Source: CALZFJ01 sp964459845 (GTDB lineage Bacteria > Bacteroidota > Bacteroidia > Bacteroidales > Muribaculaceae). Taken from it: a stretch of DNA of 64,000 nt. The stretch spans positions 62,001 to 126,000 of the forward strand of contig CAYWOC010000001.1 in NCBI GenBank assembly GCA_964459845.1, written 5' to 3'. A program made the translations under genes and the position numbers. Positions 54,012-63,295 of this stretch are shown piece after piece. Within the stretch, counting starts at the first letter, position 1. Every line of letters begins with the position of its first letter. Below the pieces are notes generated by a model. The model did not search any database. It had not been told where the DNA came from and saw only the letters and a program-made list of their open reading frames with translations.

Positions 54012-54037
54012 CTTGGTCAGGGAATTTCCCGACCAAG
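54012..54037 (+). other. Hairpin just after the FadL-like gene
   Basis: CTTGGTC (54012-54018) and GACCAAG (54031-54037) enclose GGGAA/TTCCC. No T-run follows, so it may protect the mRNA 3' end or be a weak terminator ahead of the one at 54165. Confidence 0.55.
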
Positions 54038-54164
54038 TGATACTGAAAAAACGGCTTTGAGAAGAATCTGAATCCAAACAGAAGTTATACATAAGAATCT
54101 TCCCCCTCGACGAGCGGGAAAAACTACATTCACTCTTAATTCACACTACAAAATCAGAATGGGG

Positions 54165-54197
54165 AATAGGCTTGCGCGACGCTAAGCCTATTTTTTT
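54165..54197 (+). terminator. Terminator upstream of rsh
   Basis: AATAGGCTT (54165-54173) and AAGCCTATT (54184-54192) with a 10-base loop, then a run of T. It ends transcription from the FadL-like gene. Confidence 0.88.
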
Positions 54198-54300
54198 GTA
54201 TCTTTTTTTGGACATTAGCCGATGGATTATTCACAATTATTTAGTAAGTTTGTAAAATTATTACCATTTACATTATCACAGATAAAAACAGGTATGCTTT

Positions 54301-56550
54301 ATGGAAACTTATAAATTTACTCCCGAGGAAGAAGAAAGGATGATCAACAAGGAATTCCAAAGTCTGCTCAACGGTTATCTCGCAAGCAATCACAGGAAAA
54401 AGGTTGAAATCATAGAGCGTGCCTTCAAATTTGCCAAGGAAGCTCACAAAGGCATACGCCGACGCTCGGGCGAGCCTTACATCATGCATCCTATAGCTGT
54501 GGCTAAAATCGTGAGTCAGGAGATAGGACTCGGCTCCACATCAATCTGCTCGGCACTGCTGCACGACGTGGTGGAAGACACCGACTACACTGTGGAGGAC
54601 ATCGCGTCGCAGTTTGGTCCAAAAATAGCCCAGATTGTGGAGGGACTGACGAAAATTTCGGGCGGAATATTCGGCGACCGCGCATCGGCACAGGCCGAGA
54701 ACTTCCGCAAGCTGCTGCTCACGATGAACAACGACATCCGCGTGATACTCATCAAGATGGCCGACCGTCTGCACAATATGCGCACCCTCGGCTCTATGCT
54801 GCCAAGCAAGCAATACAAGATTGCCGGCGAGACGCTCTACATATACGCCCCACTGGCTCACCGGCTTGGACTATTTGCCATAAAAACCGAGCTTGAAGAC
54901 CTGAGCTTCAAATACGAGCATCCCGAGGCTTACAAGGAAATCAGCGAAAAGATAGCGCAGACAGCTCCGCAGCGCAATGCCGTATATGAGAAGTTTGCTG
55001 CGCCAGTGCGCGAGAAGCTCGATGCCATGGGACTGAAATATGAGATGAAAGCCCGAGTAAAATCGGCATATTCCATCTGGAACAAGATGGAAACCAAGCA
55101 CATACCATTTGAAGAGGTGTATGACCTGTATGCCGCCAGAATCGTGTTTGAATGCGACAACGATGCCGACGAGAAAAAGCTGTGCTGGAACATATACTCC
55201 GAAATCACCGACCTTTACCGCCTGCACCCCGACCGCACACGCGACTGGCTCAGCACACCGAAAGCCAACGGATACCGCGCGCTGCACCTCACGGTGATGG
55301 GCCCAGACGGCAACTGGATTGAGGTGCAAATACGCAGCCGCAAAATGGACGAGATGGCTGAACGCGGATTTGCCGCCCACTGGAAATACAAGATTGGCGA
55401 AGGCGAGGAGGAGTCGGAACTCGCCACTTGGCTAAAAACCATTCAAGACATACTCGAAAATCCCGAGCCTAACGCCCTCGATTTTCTTGACACCATAAAG
55501 CTCAACCTATTTGCCAACGAGATTGTGGTTTTCACTCCGAAAGGCGAACTCATCACCTTGCCTGTGAACTCAACAGTACTCGATGTGGCATTCCATCTGC
55601 ACTCCGAGCTGGGAATGCACTGTATTGCTGGAAAAGTGAACCACAAGCTCGTGCCGCTATCCCACAAATTGCAGAGCGGCGACCAAGTGGAGGTGCTGAC
55701 ATCACACTCGCAGCAGCCTCAGCCCGAATGGATAAACTTTCTTGCCACAGCCAAGGGCAAGATCAGGCTGCGCGCAGCACTGCGCAAAGACCGCCGCGCC
55801 GTGGCAGAACGCGGCGAAAAGGACTTCAACGAGTTTTTGGCAAAAAACAACATCAACGTCACCAACGATGTAATCAACAAGATTATAGCAAGCGAGCATG
55901 CACAGAACCGCGAGGAGCTGTTCTATATGATTGGCAACAATGAGATTGCGCTTTCCGACAGCATCATAAGCAGCATCAAGTCTTCTTCAAAGAATGGCGG
56001 CTTGCTGTCGAAGATTCTGCGCAACCCGTTTGCTTCGAAAAGCAAGGACAACAGCTCCAACGAGACCACTGTGGTCCCGGTAGATACCGACAAGCTCGAC
56101 AAAAAAAAGACATACATCCTTAAAACCGAAAATGGCGAGAGTAACTACATAATAGCCCCATGCTGCCACCCAATCCCCGGCGACGATGTGCTTGGATATA
56201 TCTACGATGACAAGCATGTGGTGGTGCATAAGCTTAACTGCCCCAACGCCATGAGGCTGAAAAGCAGCTTCGGCGGACGGCTGCTATCGACCAAATGGGA
56301 CACCCACACCGAAAAATTCCTTGCCGCAATTCACATCGAGGGAATCGACCGAATGGGAATCTTGCAGGAGATTATTCTGATAATATCCACCACACTGGCA
56401 ATCAACATACGCCGCCTCGACATCTCTGCCAACGAAGGTGTGTTCAACTGTGAGCTGATTGTGCTTGTGGAAGACACTAAGGTCGTGACGCGCCTATGCA
56501 AGCAGCTCAAGAAAGTGAAAGGCGTGAAATCGGCAGCACGAATAAATTGA
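54301..56550 (+). CDS. rsh: Bifunctional (p)ppGpp synthetase/hydrolase (Rel/SpoT family)
   Basis: 749 residues. The HD hydrolase domain is intact (MHPIAVAKI with His63; LLHDVVEDT with His88, Asp89 and Glu92-Asp93), so it can degrade (p)ppGpp. The synthetase domain (residues about 240-360) has STPKANGYRALHLTV and EVQIRSRKMDEMAERGFAAHWKYK. A TGS domain (VVFTPKGELITLPVNSTVLDVAFHLHS) and C-terminal ACT domain follow. It mediates the stringent response. A -7-like TAAGTTTG is at 54245-54252. The stop is 14 bases before the next gene. Confidence 0.96.
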   Translation: METYKFTPEEEERMINKEFQSLLNGYLASNHRKKVEIIERAFKFAKEAHKGIRRRSGEPYIMHPIAVAKIVSQEIGLGSTSICSALLHDVVEDTDYTVEDIASQFGPKIAQIVEGLTKISGGIFGDRASAQAENFRKLLLTMNNDIRVILIKMADRLHNMRTLGSMLPSKQYKIAGETLYIYAPLAHRLGLFAIKTELEDLSFKYEHPEAYKEISEKIAQTAPQRNAVYEKFAAPVREKLDAMGLKYEMKARVKSAYSIWNKMETKHIPFEEVYDLYAARIVFECDNDADEKKLCWNIYSEITDLYRLHPDRTRDWLSTPKANGYRALHLTVMGPDGNWIEVQIRSRKMDEMAERGFAAHWKYKIGEGEEESELATWLKTIQDILENPEPNALDFLDTIKLNLFANEIVVFTPKGELITLPVNSTVLDVAFHLHSELGMHCIAGKVNHKLVPLSHKLQSGDQVEVLTSHSQQPQPEWINFLATAKGKIRLRAALRKDRRAVAERGEKDFNEFLAKNNINVTNDVINKIIASEHAQNREELFYMIGNNEIALSDSIISSIKSSSKNGGLLSKILRNPFASKSKDNSSNETTVVPVDTDKLDKKKTYILKTENGESNYIIAPCCHPIPGDDVLGYIYDDKHVVVHKLNCPNAMRLKSSFGGRLLSTKWDTHTEKFLAAIHIEGIDRMGILQEIILIISTTLAINIRRLDISANEGVFNCELIVLVEDTKVVTRLCKQLKKVKGVKSAARIN

Positions 56551-56564
56551 TTTATTTTTTTGAC

Positions 56565-58604
56565 ATGAAAAGGTATTTAGGCACAGACAAAGACTCAATC
56601 ATCAGGTGGATTCTTGCCATTGCGGCGATAGCAATCATATCCTCATTCATTCCGCATGAGGATATGATCAACTACAAATATTCGCAAGGCCGCCCATGGG
56701 CGTACTCGCTGCTCACAGCGCCATTCGACATCCCCATAAACCTCGATTCGGCAAGCATGGAGAGCAAGCGCGACAGCATCAACCGCAACTTCGTAGCCAT
56801 ATACACTCACGACACAAGCGTGGAGCGGAAAGCAATACTCGATCTCTCAGCCGACTTGCAGAGCAAGACCACACTGTCGGGCTACTACCGCAACCATCTG
56901 ATTGAGCGCGTGCGCAGGATATATGTCGATGGCATCGTCGATAACGACACCTACGACCGAATACGCTCAGGCTCGCTGCCCGAAGTGAGATTCGTGGTGA
57001 ACAACATTGCCGAGCCGGCTTCCACCATCGACATGCACTCGGTGCGCAGTGCCTACAATATGCTCGACTCCATCTTCCCCGATGCCGACACCCAGCACGC
57101 CATGGACTTGGTGAAAATCACGCGATATCTCATTCCTAATGTGAAATACGACAGCGTGGAGAGCAAGCGCATGCTCGACCAGCTCTATCAGAAAGCATTT
57201 GCCCCTATCGGCATCATGCAGAAAGGCGAACGCATCATCGACCGTGGCGACATCGTGACCCCGCAAACATTTGAGCTGCTGAAGACCTATGAGCAGCTTG
57301 CCGAAGACCGCCTCGTGACGAAAGAGGACTACAAGTACACTTTGGTGGGACAGGTCGCCATAATCACGCTGCTGATTGTGTCGCTCTATCTGTTCCTGAT
57401 ATTCTTCCGCCGCTCCATCATAGGCGATGTACGCAAGATGGTGTTCCTGATGTCGTTCTTAGTGCTGTTCACGATAGCGGCGTTCATGATAATATCCACC
57501 CTCGGCATGGGTGTGTATCTTGTGCCGTTTGCCGTGGTGCCGGTAATCATCACCACATTCTTCGACTCTCGCGCTGCACTATTCGTGCATATCATCGAGG
57601 TGCTTATATGCTCGCTCGTGGTGTCGTTCCCGCTTGAGTTCATCATGCTTCAGTTCCTTGCGGGAGTCACTGCCATTGTCACGGTGCAGGAGCTGTCGAA
57701 GCGGTCGCAACTGGTGCAGTGCGCAATCTACATTTTCATAATCTACAGCCTCACCTACATAGCCATGCACATTATCAACGACGGCACCATCAATGGCATA
57801 GGCCGCCACGTGTTTGGCTACTTCGGCGTGAATGTTGTGCTGTTCTCTTTCTCTTATGTACTGATTTTCCTGATCGAAAAGATATTCGGATTCACCTCCA
57901 CAGTCACACTTGTCGAGCTTACCGACGTGAACAATCCTGTGCTGCGTGAGCTGTCGGAGAAATGCCCCGGCACATTCCAGCACTCGCTGCAAGTGTCGAA
58001 CCTTGCCGCCGAGGCTGCCCATGTGATTGGTGCCAACTCACTGCTCGTGCGTGCTGGCGGACTTTACCACGACATCGGCAAAATCGACAACCCGGCGTTC
58101 TTCACCGAAAACCAGCGTGGCGAGAACCCACACAAGACGCTGCCGCCCGACTTGAGCGCGCGTATCGTAATCGAGCATGTGCAGAACGGTCTGCGCCGGG
58201 CCGTGAAAGCAAAACTGCCTCAGATTATAATGGACTTCATCGTGCAGCACCATGGATGTGGAAAAGCTAAATATTTCTACACTCAGGCGTGCAACGCATC
58301 GCCCGACAAGGCTGTAGATCCTGAGCCTTACACCTATCCAGGCCCGAATCCGCAGACCAAGGAGACAAGTATCCTGATGATGGCAGATGCCACCGAGGCA
58401 GCCTCGCGAAGCCTCACCGACCACAGCGACGCTTCAATCAGAGCTCTCGTGTCGAAAATCATCGACACACAGATTGCCGACGGGCTGTTCAAAGAATCGC
58501 CAATCAGCTTCCGCGACGTGGAAAAAATAAAGAAGACGTTCACCGACCGTCTTTGCACAATCTACCACACGCGAGTGGCTTACCCCGAGGCTATAAAGAA
58601 ATAA
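56565..58604 (+). CDS. pgpH: 7TM-HD domain phosphodiesterase (PgpH-like)
   Basis: 679 residues from the ATG at 56565; the open frame before it overlaps rsh and is not used. One N-terminal membrane helix, an extracytoplasmic 7TMR-HDED-type domain (about 60-260), a block of about seven helices (about 280-460) and a cytoplasmic HD domain: GTFQHSLQVSNLAAEAAHVIGANSLLVRAGGLYHDIGK, later FIVQHHGCGKAKYFY. PgpH of Firmicutes degrades cyclic di-AMP and is inhibited by (p)ppGpp. Here it lies 14 bases behind rsh, so both are probably co-transcribed. Confidence 0.92.
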   Translation: MKRYLGTDKDSIIRWILAIAAIAIISSFIPHEDMINYKYSQGRPWAYSLLTAPFDIPINLDSASMESKRDSINRNFVAIYTHDTSVERKAILDLSADLQSKTTLSGYYRNHLIERVRRIYVDGIVDNDTYDRIRSGSLPEVRFVVNNIAEPASTIDMHSVRSAYNMLDSIFPDADTQHAMDLVKITRYLIPNVKYDSVESKRMLDQLYQKAFAPIGIMQKGERIIDRGDIVTPQTFELLKTYEQLAEDRLVTKEDYKYTLVGQVAIITLLIVSLYLFLIFFRRSIIGDVRKMVFLMSFLVLFTIAAFMIISTLGMGVYLVPFAVVPVIITTFFDSRAALFVHIIEVLICSLVVSFPLEFIMLQFLAGVTAIVTVQELSKRSQLVQCAIYIFIIYSLTYIAMHIINDGTINGIGRHVFGYFGVNVVLFSFSYVLIFLIEKIFGFTSTVTLVELTDVNNPVLRELSEKCPGTFQHSLQVSNLAAEAAHVIGANSLLVRAGGLYHDIGKIDNPAFFTENQRGENPHKTLPPDLSARIVIEHVQNGLRRAVKAKLPQIIMDFIVQHHGCGKAKYFYTQACNASPDKAVDPEPYTYPGPNPQTKETSILMMADATEAASRSLTDHSDASIRALVSKIIDTQIADGLFKESPISFRDVEKIKKTFTDRLCTIYHTRVAYPEAIKK

Positions 58605-58629
58605 ATAATGCTAATTAATCAAAATAATT

Positions 58630-58667
58630 GCGCACACCGCCACAAAGGCAAATTATGCGGTGTGCGC
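58630..58667 (+). terminator. Terminator of rsh-pgpH
   Basis: GCGCACACCGC (58630-58640) and GCGGTGTGCGC (58657-58667) are perfect complements. The T-run is weak (CTATAATTT), so some read-through into the next gene is possible. Confidence 0.7.
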
Positions 58668-58682
58668 CTATAATTTCAAGAT

Positions 58683-59171
58683 ATGAGCACCCTACTTCTC
58701 ACGATAGGCATCATATTGATGTGTGCCGCAATCTACTTTATGGTCAGCCAGAAGCTGCCAGCGTGCCTGTTTGCCTATGTGGCATTGTGTGCATTGCACT
58801 TCAGCACGCATATAACGCTACCATTCAGCACTTTCGTATTCTGGGGCATAACCTCAGCAATACTCTTGGCTATCGACTTCTTGTCGCCAAAAGGAGAACC
58901 CGACGGCTCGTGCCAAGGCAATCTATATATGACAATCGGAGCGATGGCTGGAGTGTTTTTAGGCATATCCGTCAATCCCTCGATAATGGTATTATGCGCC
59001 ATAATAGGCACGATATTCGGGCAACTCGCCTACTCGCGAACTCCTAAAGGATGTTGGATAAAATTTCCATCTTCCATTTTTATTCATTATTTTTGTGCTA
59101 AAGGTTTCAAGATTGTAGCGTCTGCCGCAATGCTCGGAATAGCCTTAGTGGGATTTTTATTAGAAATTTAG
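58683..59171 (+). CDS. Small integral membrane protein of unknown function
   Basis: 162 residues, with about five hydrophobic helices and small-residue patterns (GAMAGVFLGISVNPSIMVLCAIIGTIFGQLAYSR) that recall DUF456-type proteins; I regard that as a resemblance only. It starts 15 bases after a hairpin and ends 4 bases before the DUF4919 gene, so those two are probably co-translated. Confidence 0.7.
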   Translation: MSTLLLTIGIILMCAAIYFMVSQKLPACLFAYVALCALHFSTHITLPFSTFVFWGITSAILLAIDFLSPKGEPDGSCQGNLYMTIGAMAGVFLGISVNPSIMVLCAIIGTIFGQLAYSRTPKGCWIKFPSSIFIHYFCAKGFKIVASAAMLGIALVGFLLEI

Positions 59172-59175
59172 GACG

Positions 59176-59880
59176 ATGAGACGATTTTTATCAATAATAT
59201 TAATTGCATTTTTTCACATTTCAATTTTTGCCCAAAAACCGGCAAAATTTGAAGTAAAAAAGATTGATTTCAGCCAAATCAAAGAAGACATACAGAATCC
59301 AAAATCAAAATATTTTTATCCCAAGCTCATGCAGTCTTATCTAAGCAACGACACAGTGCTTGATTTTGAGGGATATAGACATCTTTATTATGGCTACACT
59401 TATCAGGAAGATTACAACCCGTTTCGCGAGTCGGAATTTTCAGAAGTGATAGAGCCACTCTATTACAAAAAAAACTTCACCCGCGCCGAATGCGATTCAA
59501 TTGAAAAATTCGCTGAAAAAACGTTAAATGATAATATTTTTGATCTTCGTCAGATGAAATTTTATATCTTTGCACTCAGAGAAAAGAAAAAGTATGCGAG
59601 AGCATCGATAAAGCAATATCGACTGAATCATCTCGTGGCTGCTATTCTTTCCTCTGGCAACGGAACTAAAGAAAGTCCGTGGGTGGTAAATTCGCCAAGT
59701 CATGAATACGACATAGTGAATTTTCTTGGTTATGTGGCTACTGGTCACGAAGAACTGGACAACCATATCGACTATATTTCCGTCAATAAACCAGGCAAGA
59801 AATCATCGACCGAAGGGTTTTATTTCGATGCCTCAAGAATTTTTGAAGTTGCGAATCAAAAATTTCCATCTTCAAAATAA
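59176..59880 (+). CDS. DUF4919 family exported protein
   Basis: 234 residues with a signal peptide (MRRFLSIILIAFFHISIFAQ). FSQIKEDIQNPKSKYFYPKLMQSYLSNDTVLDFEGYRHLYYGYTYQEDYNP is the signature block of DUF4919, a Bacteroidota family of unknown function; LAAAIL...NGTKESPWVV-type text also fits. It lies 4 bases behind the small membrane protein. The last 60 residues include GYVATGHEELDNHIDYISVN. Confidence 0.82.
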   Translation: MRRFLSIILIAFFHISIFAQKPAKFEVKKIDFSQIKEDIQNPKSKYFYPKLMQSYLSNDTVLDFEGYRHLYYGYTYQEDYNPFRESEFSEVIEPLYYKKNFTRAECDSIEKFAEKTLNDNIFDLRQMKFYIFALREKKKYARASIKQYRLNHLVAAILSSGNGTKESPWVVNSPSHEYDIVNFLGYVATGHEELDNHIDYISVNKPGKKSSTEGFYFDASRIFEVANQKFPSSK

Positions 59881-59940
59881 ATTAAATTAAGACAATCAAT
59901 ATAATAGCACTCGAAAATAATAGCACTATTAAAAAAGGAG

Positions 59941-59980
59941 ACCATCGCCGCTGTGAAGCCCCGATGGTTTTTTATTTTTC
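59941..59980 (+). terminator. Terminator of the DUF4919 gene
   Basis: ACCATCG (59941-59947) and CGATGGT (59962-59968), extended by A-T pairs, followed by a T-rich tail to 59979. Confidence 0.85.
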
Positions 59981-59994
59981 CACACTGCCACTTC

Positions 59995-60100
59995 GGGTCA
60001 GCAGAAAATCGGGTCAGCGGATTTTCCCGGTGGGCGGGGTAGATGTCGGAGAATAGTGTTATCTTGGGTCAGCGGATTTTCCCGGGTCAGTAGAAAATGG
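59995..60100. repeat. Cluster of GGGTCAG repeats with mutually inverted inner segments
   Basis: Four copies of GGGTCAG(C/T) start at 59995, 60011, 60066 and 60084. A 20-base unit, GGGTCAGCGGATTTTCCCGG, is present identically at 60011-60030 and 60066-60085. The outer copies read GGGTCAG(C/T)AGAAAAT instead. GAAAATC of one copy is complementary to GATTTTC of the next, so neighbouring copies can form hairpins. The order is A-B-spacer-B-A'. Nothing else recognisable lies in the gap 59881-60440 except terminators at both ends. Confidence 0.8.
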
Positions 60101-60369
60101 ATGAGTCAGTATAAAAACAGTGTGGATAGACACACAGCTCAGCTATGCGGGAACAACTTTCTTTATCAGCCACCAGCATCTCGTGACAAAAGCGCACAAA
60201 CGTTGTATATGCTTCACATTGCAAAGGCAACCACATTTACTCTTATTAGCCCAAAACACCACAAAACAAGAACATAACCATCGGGAAAATCCGACACGCA
60301 CCTTTCGGCAGCCGCCATTCCACTACCTCAGCAACCACTCAGAAGCCAATAGAGCATCTCTGAGCCGCA

Positions 60370-60407
60370 AAAAGAAAGCAGCCTGAGACTTGATAGCCTC
60401 AGGCTGC
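60370..60407 (-). terminator. Terminator of the right-end SusCD locus
   Basis: GCAGCCTGAG (60378-60387) and CTCAGGCTGC (60398-60407) form a perfect stem; on the minus strand TTTCTTTTTG follows. Confidence 0.88.
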
Positions 60408-60440
60408 AATTATGCTCTCAGAGCCTTCTATTTCGATTTA

Positions 60441-61340
60441 TTAGAGGGCTGTGAATTGGGTTATACCAGTTGTGATGCTTGTAGAAGTGCGCACGCCTCT
60501 TATGATTTCAAAGTATGCACGACCGATATACCAGTTCCAGTAGTCGGTGAAAGTCACATCAACACCCTTAGTGTTCTTGTAAGTCAATTGGATTGCATTT
60601 CCAGTCTCATCAAGTTTCAAGTTTCCGCTGTCATCAACAAGGAACAAAGTCAAGTCACGACGTTGGTAACCAGAGCTGTTGTACACCGATTTCTCAATCT
60701 TAGGATTGAAATAACCTGTACATTCACCGAATGCGATAGGCTTGCCCACAAGCTCATATTTCTCTTGAACAGTCGTAGCTGCAGCCACAGCCTCCTTGTC
60801 GGTCTTGAGGAGCGCATACTGAAGTTTATCAGTAGAAGGCGCACCATCTGCCTCATAAAGGAAGTTATACACCTTCACCGAGCAGTGAGTTGCTGTCTCG
60901 GCTGTTCCCGGGAACATAGGTATGTCAAGTTCATCGGTCAAGATTGGGTCTTTAGCCAAATCATACACGAAAGCAATGTATTTCTTGCCAGCTTGAAGTC
61001 CGCTCACCTTACCTTGATATTTCACCGAGCTGTCGCTGCCCTTGAACACCAAGTTTACATCTCCAGCCTTCACTGTGTAGTAGCGGGCTACCGCACCACT
61101 CGGGATGAAGTTGTAGGTTGCAAGGAATGTAGAACCATTGTTGCCATATTCCACGCCGTTGATATCAACGTAGTACATATAGTTTGATGCCTGAGCCTTC
61201 AACGGTGCAGTATATACAATTTGAAGGTATGCATCGGTATTTGTATCTACTGGGTGCATTGGGTATTCCACTTCTTTCTTGTCGCAAGAAGCCACCAAAG
61301 CCATCAGCAAACAGATTGTCAAATATTTAATATATTTCAT
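60441..61340 (-). CDS. Surface lipoprotein downstream of SusD (possible DUF4397-like)
   Basis: 299 residues with lipobox LVASC (Cys19). The first half has the look of a DUF4397-type beta domain (DAYLQIVYTAPLKAQASNYMYYVDINGVEYGN ... FKGSDSSVKYQGKVSGLQAGKKYIAFVYDLAKDPIL), but I assign this only tentatively. Many Bacteroidetes SusCD pairs are followed by a small ligand-binding lipoprotein at this place. It begins 30 bases after the susD-like gene and ends at the operon terminator. Confidence 0.7.
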   Translation of the reverse strand: MKYIKYLTICLLMALVASCDKKEVEYPMHPVDTNTDAYLQIVYTAPLKAQASNYMYYVDINGVEYGNNGSTFLATYNFIPSGAVARYYTVKAGDVNLVFKGSDSSVKYQGKVSGLQAGKKYIAFVYDLAKDPILTDELDIPMFPGTAETATHCSVKVYNFLYEADGAPSTDKLQYALLKTDKEAVAAATTVQEKYELVGKPIAFGECTGYFNPKIEKSVYNSSGYQRRDLTLFLVDDSGNLKLDETGNAIQLTYKNTKGVDVTFTDYWNWYIGRAYFEIIRGVRTSTSITTGITQFTAL

Positions 61341-61370
61341 TTTCTTCTGAATTTAGATTGTTAGTCAATA

Positions 61371-63254
61371 TCATTTAGGCATATCACCAGGATAAGCAAA
61401 CCAAGGAATTGAGCATTGGTAGTTGGCTGCTGTACCAGAAATAGGCTTCAACACTTCAAGATTGTTCTTGTTCCACATATACTCTGAGTTGTAACGAGGA
61501 CGGATACGGAAGCAAGGAGAACCGTTGTTGTCGTCGTTGTAGGCAGTGCGGCGGTTCTGGACATTTGCAGGCATCAAATAGAATCCCTTGAACACCTTAG
61601 CCGGGTCAGTATCCTTCTTGTTGTAAGCGATAGTCTTGTCATAACCGTTGCCGAATGATGGATATTCGCCAGTGTATTCCATATCATACATGTACTTGCG
61701 TTGATCAACCCACACTTCGCTTGCTCCCCAAGGATACAAAGCCATAAACTTCTGCATCATGATGTGCGACAATGTGAAGTCGTCGAGGCTAAGACCGCCT
61801 ACGTATGGACCAGCCAAGTATTCAGCAGCAATTTGATTGAATGTAGCGGCATTCACCTTGTCTCCTTGGTGGTAAGTCTTGCCAGCAACTGTAGAAACGC
61901 TACCCGCCTTAATGAACTTAGCGGTAAATTCCATATCGGCTGCAACGGCTTTCTTGAATGCCTCGAATGCCTCAGCCTTGCTGCCATAGCGATATTGAAC
62001 TTCGGCAAGGTCAAACATAAGCTCGCCATAAGTGGTCAAGATATATGGAGCGTCGTTGTGATACAACCAGCGACCTTCACCGTCTTTAGTATCGGTAGTC
62101 TTCTCCTGACGGCCCCAGAATGAAGGAGCTGTTCCGATAGGACCAGTTGCGCCAGTGAACGAGCTGCCAAGATAGTTGAACTTGCGAAGAGCCTCAACAT
62201 CGGTAGTAGTAGCCACGTCGTTTCCGTCTTCAGTACCGAGCTTGAGCAAGCGGCGAGGGTCGAAGTGACCAGCCACAGCGGTAGTATCGCTCGTTATCTG
62301 CTTCTCAAGAAGCTCATATCTGAAGCGCGGGTCATGCTCTTGGTCAGCAATCTTGTCACCGTTGTCGTTATATACAGGGATAGAGCCAGTGAACAATTGC
62401 ACTGCATAGTCATGCTGGAAGTAGCTGTAAGACAAGTTGCCACGATAAACGCCGAAGAAGTTGTTGTATGCGCTTTGAGCTGCTGCTGCGCCACCACCTT
62501 CGATAGTCACCATAGCGTCATCGCTTTCGCTTGTGAACGACTTGTTCACCGCATCGATAAAGTCGTTGTAGTATTTCTCCTTGAAGTCGTTCTTATTGGT
62601 GAGCGAAGCAAGGTTGCGGGCGATAACAGCATAAGCAAACTTAATCCACTTAGCCTTGTCACCTTGGTAGATGTAGTCGTTGTTTGTGATGCGGTTACCA
62701 TAATTGGTCTTGTCCTCGCGTTGCAGATATTCGATAGCCTGCTTAGCCCATTCACGAACCTGAGGATAGATATCCTCTTGATAGTCATATTCATGAGAAA
62801 GAAGGCCCGACACATAAGCCTGCTTCATAGGAAGCTCACCATTGATCTTAGTAAGATAATCCCAAGAATAAGCCTTCATAGCAAGTCCCATACCGGCAAG
62901 TGTCCAGTTCTCGGCTGCCACACTCTGGTTGATCATGTTCTCAAGGTTCATACCTTGGCTCCAATACACCATACGCCAAGCCTGACCACCGGCATCGCTA
63001 CCTTTGCTGTAGAAGTGGGTGGCAAAAGATGTGTAGCTTGAAGTACCCATCATCTGGGTCATTGGAGCAAGCGCGCGCAAGTCATAATACATTTCATTGT
63101 ATGCTTGCTCGATACCTGCCAAATACAGATAGCCTTCCACATAGTCGGGCGCATCGGTATTCTTGTTCACGTCGAGGTAATCATTACAGCTTGTTGCTCC
63201 CGCTGCCATGATAACTGCCGACGCCATTGCATATAATAATGATTTCTTTTTCAT
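61371..63254 (-). CDS. SusD/RagB family lipoprotein (SusD-like_2 type)
   Basis: 627 residues, lipobox GATSC (Cys23) then NDYLDVNKNTDAPDYVEGYLYLAGIEQAYNEMYYDLRALAPMTQMMG. This beginning, with YLxVNKNPxxP-like text, is typical of the SusD-like_2 branch often linked to peptides or complex glycans. The C-terminal LSLDDFTLSHIMMQKFMALYPWGASEVWVDQRKYMYD replaces the classical RTDLIRFGK motif. Partner of the truncated SusC 42 bases upstream. Confidence 0.93.
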   Translation of the reverse strand: MKKKSLLYAMASAVIMAAGATSCNDYLDVNKNTDAPDYVEGYLYLAGIEQAYNEMYYDLRALAPMTQMMGTSSYTSFATHFYSKGSDAGGQAWRMVYWSQGMNLENMINQSVAAENWTLAGMGLAMKAYSWDYLTKINGELPMKQAYVSGLLSHEYDYQEDIYPQVREWAKQAIEYLQREDKTNYGNRITNNDYIYQGDKAKWIKFAYAVIARNLASLTNKNDFKEKYYNDFIDAVNKSFTSESDDAMVTIEGGGAAAAQSAYNNFFGVYRGNLSYSYFQHDYAVQLFTGSIPVYNDNGDKIADQEHDPRFRYELLEKQITSDTTAVAGHFDPRRLLKLGTEDGNDVATTTDVEALRKFNYLGSSFTGATGPIGTAPSFWGRQEKTTDTKDGEGRWLYHNDAPYILTTYGELMFDLAEVQYRYGSKAEAFEAFKKAVAADMEFTAKFIKAGSVSTVAGKTYHQGDKVNAATFNQIAAEYLAGPYVGGLSLDDFTLSHIMMQKFMALYPWGASEVWVDQRKYMYDMEYTGEYPSFGNGYDKTIAYNKKDTDPAKVFKGFYLMPANVQNRRTAYNDDNNGSPCFRIRPRYNSEYMWNKNNLEVLKPISGTAANYQCSIPWFAYPGDMPK

Positions 63255-63295
63255 TTTCGTTTTCTGTTTTTAAGTTGTCACACAATGTTCAGTGA

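Noticed and set aside
58683..59171. Firm DUF456 assignment of the small membrane protein
   Set aside because: Only a loose small-residue pattern supports it; length and helix spacing do not settle the family.
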